In this document: positions 31,713 through 33,547 of the stretch, piece after piece | Layout of the letters: each line of letters starts with the position of its first letter | Position numbering within the stretch: the stretch's first letter is position 1 | NCBI GenBank assembly: GCA_018662225.1 | Contig: JABJGO010000025.1 | Coordinates: 1 to 33,547 of the forward strand | Reading direction: 5' to 3' | DNA: 33,547 nucleotides | Source of the DNA: Rhodospirillales bacterium | GTDB taxonomy: Bacteria > Pseudomonadota > Alphaproteobacteria > Rhodospirillales > Casp-alpha2 | The notes under the pieces: generated by a model | Seen by the model: the letters and a program-made list of their open reading frames with translations, nothing else | Database searches by the model: none | What the model was told of the DNA's origin: nothing | Made by a program: the position numbers and the translations under genes

Positions 31713-32417
31713 TTATACGTTGACCAGCCAACGATGCAGAGCATTCGTCACAAGTTCTGGCCGTTCCATTGGTGTATAATGATTGCAATCATCAATCAGG
31801 ACGAGTTCCGAGTCCTCAATTCCAGCTGCCATTTCCTCGGACAATTCGGGTGGTGTCAGGACGTCTTCACGGCCAACCACAACGATTGTCGGGCAAGAAA
31901 TACCAGCCAGATCCATGCGACTGTCCGGACGACTCATAATCACCCTCAACTGTCGCACAAACGCTTCATATCCAATGCGCAAGGCCATTTCTCGAATGGT
32001 ACCGATAAGGGCATGGTCGTCCGCACGACTGGGATGGAGGACCCGGGGAATTAGTTCGTCAACCATGGACGCATAATCCCCGGCCTCGGCGCGGGCTATC
32101 AATTGCTCACGTTCCGCGATGCGGTCTGCCGTGTCCGCCCGCGCAGATGTGCTGACAAGCGCAAGTTTGCTGACCCGATGACTAGCCTGTCTGAGAATTT
32201 CAAACGCCACATATCCGCCCATGGAAAAGCCAACGAGTGCAAAAGTCTCCGGGCTATTTTGGAGAACCCATTCTGCACTCTCGGAAACTGAACCGTGGTC
32301 CACAAGATCCAGCATGACAGGGTTCGCAGAATTTGAGAGGCCATTCACCTGATGCGCCCACATGGCTCGGTCGTCGAGCAAGCCAGGCAGAAATACGACG
32401 TGTTGCACGGTGTCCAT
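31713..32417 (-). CDS. Alpha/beta hydrolase
   Basis: A 234-residue alpha/beta-hydrolase with a complete triad: nucleophile S65 in GFSMGGY, acid D185 in GREDVLTPP and H213 in CNHYTPMERP. The oxyanion turn is FLPGLLDD near the N-terminus. It is the promoter-proximal gene of the five-gene operon and is divergent from the TetR regulator. The substrate is unknown; esters, lactones or C-C bonds are all possible for this subfamily. Confidence 0.9.
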   Translation of the reverse strand: MDTVQHVVFLPGLLDDRAMWAHQVNGLSNSANPVMLDLVDHGSVSESAEWVLQNSPETFALVGFSMGGYVAFEILRQASHRVSKLALVSTSARADTADRIAEREQLIARAEAGDYASMVDELIPRVLHPSRADDHALIGTIREMALRIGYEAFVRQLRVIMSRPDSRMDLAGISCPTIVVVGREDVLTPPELSEEMAAGIEDSELVLIDDCNHYTPMERPELVTNALHRWLVNV

Positions 32418-32446
32418 TCCAATCCAGTGAATAAAGGTTATTTACT

Positions 32447-32467
32447 TTTTAGGCTCTTGGCCTAAAA
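32447..32467. promoter_or_regulatory. Operator dyad between the amine operon and its TetR gene
   Basis: TTTTAGGC and GCCTAAAA form a perfect 8-bp inverted repeat around a five-base spacer, 30 bases upstream of the hydrolase start and 77 bases upstream of the divergent tetR start. Location and symmetry suit a TetR dimer controlling both directions. Confidence 0.7.
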
Positions 32468-32543
32468 TATATTCAACTTAATCTTTATGTCAAATAATTT
32501 GTTACAAAACTCGGATCTCCAGAACCGAATTTAGGGAACGTCG

Positions 32544-33215
32544 ATGAAGCAAACTGCAGCAGCAAAGGCCCGCATTCCTGACGGGCAGGCGAAGACAACC
32601 AAGGGGTCCGCCCGGATTGCACAAATTCTTGAGGTTGCCCTGGAGGTCATCGCTTCTGAGGGGCACGCAAAACTGACACTGGAAGGCATTGCCAAGCAGG
32701 TCGGCATCCGGAAGGGGAACCTTCAATACTATTTTCCGAGCCGATCCCATCTCGTCCGCGCAGCCCTTTCTGAGCAAATCGAACAGCATAAGAATAGCTG
32801 GGCAACCACCTACGAAAAGGCGTCCGACAATCCCGTCAAGCATCTCAGAAAACTCATCGCGTATGAGCTGAAGATTAACAGCGATGAAATTTTCGTTGCC
32901 CAGGTTCGGGAGCGATGGTCTCTTGAAGCTCGTGACGAGGGTGCGCGAATGCTCACAAATCAATGGTATGATTGGGTAACAAAAAAATATGCTGACCTAA
33001 TCAAGGAAATTCGCCCCGAACTTGGCGATAAAGCCTGCCATCAACTGGCAATCATCACCTATTCCATGCTGGTCGGCTCAACGCCATTCTTTGGCAACAA
33101 TCGGGCTGCGCCACGCTGGAGTAAAGGGATAGCAAAGCAGATTGAAGAAACCATTGTGGGTATAGTGCTCGGTGATATCTCAATTGATAGAAAAGTGAGA
33201 TTGGAGAAAACATGA
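32544..33215 (+). CDS. TetR/AcrR family transcriptional regulator of the amine operon
   Basis: A 223-residue TetR-type regulator. The helix-turn-helix is LTLEGIAKQVGIRKGNLQYY followed by FPSRSHLVRAAL, within a standard N-terminal domain (about 22-75). The C-terminal part resembles the BetI-like group in length and in its helical pattern with conserved tryptophans (KNSWATTYE, RERWSLEARD). It is divergent from the five-gene amine operon and shares with it the dyad at 32447-32467, so it probably represses both. Its stop codon overlaps the ATG of a short-chain dehydrogenase remnant (ATGA). Confidence 0.93.
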   Translation: MKQTAAAKARIPDGQAKTTKGSARIAQILEVALEVIASEGHAKLTLEGIAKQVGIRKGNLQYYFPSRSHLVRAALSEQIEQHKNSWATTYEKASDNPVKHLRKLIAYELKINSDEIFVAQVRERWSLEARDEGARMLTNQWYDWVTKKYADLIKEIRPELGDKACHQLAIITYSMLVGSTPFFGNNRAAPRWSKGIAKQIEETIVGIVLGDISIDRKVRLEKT

Positions 33216-33331
33216 AGTGCGCCCTTGTTACCGGCGGTATTGACCGTCTGGGGAAGTATGTTGTTACAACCCTCTGAGATGACTTCCAGGTCAACTGTGG
33301 TTTTCCGTACGGAGAACTCGGCAGTTTTTGA
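33212..33331 (+). pseudogene. Short-chain dehydrogenase/reductase remnant
   Basis: From the ATG at 33212 the frame reads MKCALVTGGIDRLGKYVVTT, the first strand and glycine-rich loop of an SDR. It then meets a TGA at 33275, where the family would have an arginine (CGA). The same frame resumes DDFQVNCGFPYGELGSF and stops again. No further SDR motif follows. It starts by ATGA overlap with the TetR gene, so an intact SDR was once the second gene of that transcript. Confidence 0.7.
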
Positions 33332-33547
33332 CACCCGTTCCAACACAGGATCGCATTTGATTTTGTGCTGCGAGTAAAGCCTTCTTTAGGCCGATAGCAG
33401 AAATCTCATGGGGTACGTGCTGAACTTCTGCTAAGGGTCATTTGCAGACTAGTACACGACGCACAATCAACGCCTGCTCCTGAGTCGAAAGCAGACTCTG
33501 TAAACTGACTTTAGGCGCATCAAGTACAAATATTTCTTGCTGTCTAA
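33332..33547. other. Noncoding right end with degenerate repeats
   Basis: No gene is supported. Stretches TAGCAGAAATCTC (33395-33407), CATTTGCAGACT (33438-33449) and GAAAGCAGACTCTG (33487-33500) resemble those in the noncoding stretch at 26750-26880. Confidence 0.4.

Larger units (their letters stand above)
23582..33547. mobile_element. Putative genomic island, left end only
   Basis: The tRNA-Pro fragment at 23582-23628 separates conserved housekeeping genes on its left from catabolic genes, two gene remnants and two local regulators on its right. From the orientation of the fragment, the intact tRNA-Pro(GGG) and any integrase are expected beyond the right edge of the window. No integrase is visible here, so the element is inferred from the boundary and gene content only. 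Confidence 0.5.

Noticed and set aside
1-33547. CRISPR arrays, complete insertion sequences, rRNA genes, integrases
   Set aside because: No regularly spaced repeats, transposase or integrase motifs, or rRNA segments were found in any frame or on either strand.

Overview
The window looks like a chromosomal segment of a moderate-GC alphaproteobacterium. The evidence is the block ispDF / ccsA-like / dusB-ntrB-ntrC-ntrY-ntrX-trkA-D-amino-acid transaminase-hfq-hflX, a gene order typical of Rhodospirillales-like alphaproteobacteria, together with an NDUFA12-type complex I accessory protein and a long class II ribonucleotide reductase (NrdJ) of the alphaproteobacterial type. No plasmid, phage or rRNA genes are visible.

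Core part (1-23.5 kb). The left edge cuts an NDUFA12 homologue (minus strand). A 700-base gap carries at least two pairs of NrdR-like boxes, each pair spaced 31 bp, plus one perfect palindromic box, ahead of nrdJ. nrdJ ends at a clear intrinsic terminator and is followed by a dCMP-deaminase-like gene, a RidA-family gene, a frameshifted tag (3-methyladenine glycosylase I), and a TetR/YciI pair with two candidate operators. Then come the minus-strand genes hfq-hflX, a HAD phosphatase, a D-amino acid transaminase, trkA and the nitrogen-control cluster dusB-ntrBC-ntrYX. NtrC has an intact GAFTGA loop and NtrX lacks it. Divergently, ispDF leads into a small frameshifted gene and a 2Fe-2S thioredoxin-like ferredoxin, ending in a strong terminator. 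An EamA permease converges on it.

Accessory part (23.58 kb to the right edge). The core ends exactly at a 47-nt fragment of a tRNA-Pro(GGG) gene (anticodon loop to CCA). This is what the far end of a tRNA-integrated genomic island looks like. To its right is a catabolic region for nitrogenous small molecules. One operon has a cupin gene and both subunits of N,N-dimethylformamidase. A second, five-gene operon encodes an alpha/beta hydrolase, an FAD amine oxidase, a Rieske-type oxygenase, agmatine deiminase (AguA) and N-carbamoylputrescine amidase (AguB). It sits under a divergent TetR regulator with a clear inverted-repeat operator. AguA and AguB convert agmatine to putrescine, and the amine oxidase could take putrescine onward. 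Gene remnants (LysE-family exporter tail, SDR with a nonsense codon) and degenerate short repeats in the gaps fit a region that has been repeatedly remodelled.

The most unusual protein is the Rieske-type oxygenase. Two of its four cluster ligands and the bridging carboxylate are replaced, while the mononuclear-iron triad appears intact. That makes it a candidate for an oxygenase-fold enzyme that does not use a normal Rieske cluster.
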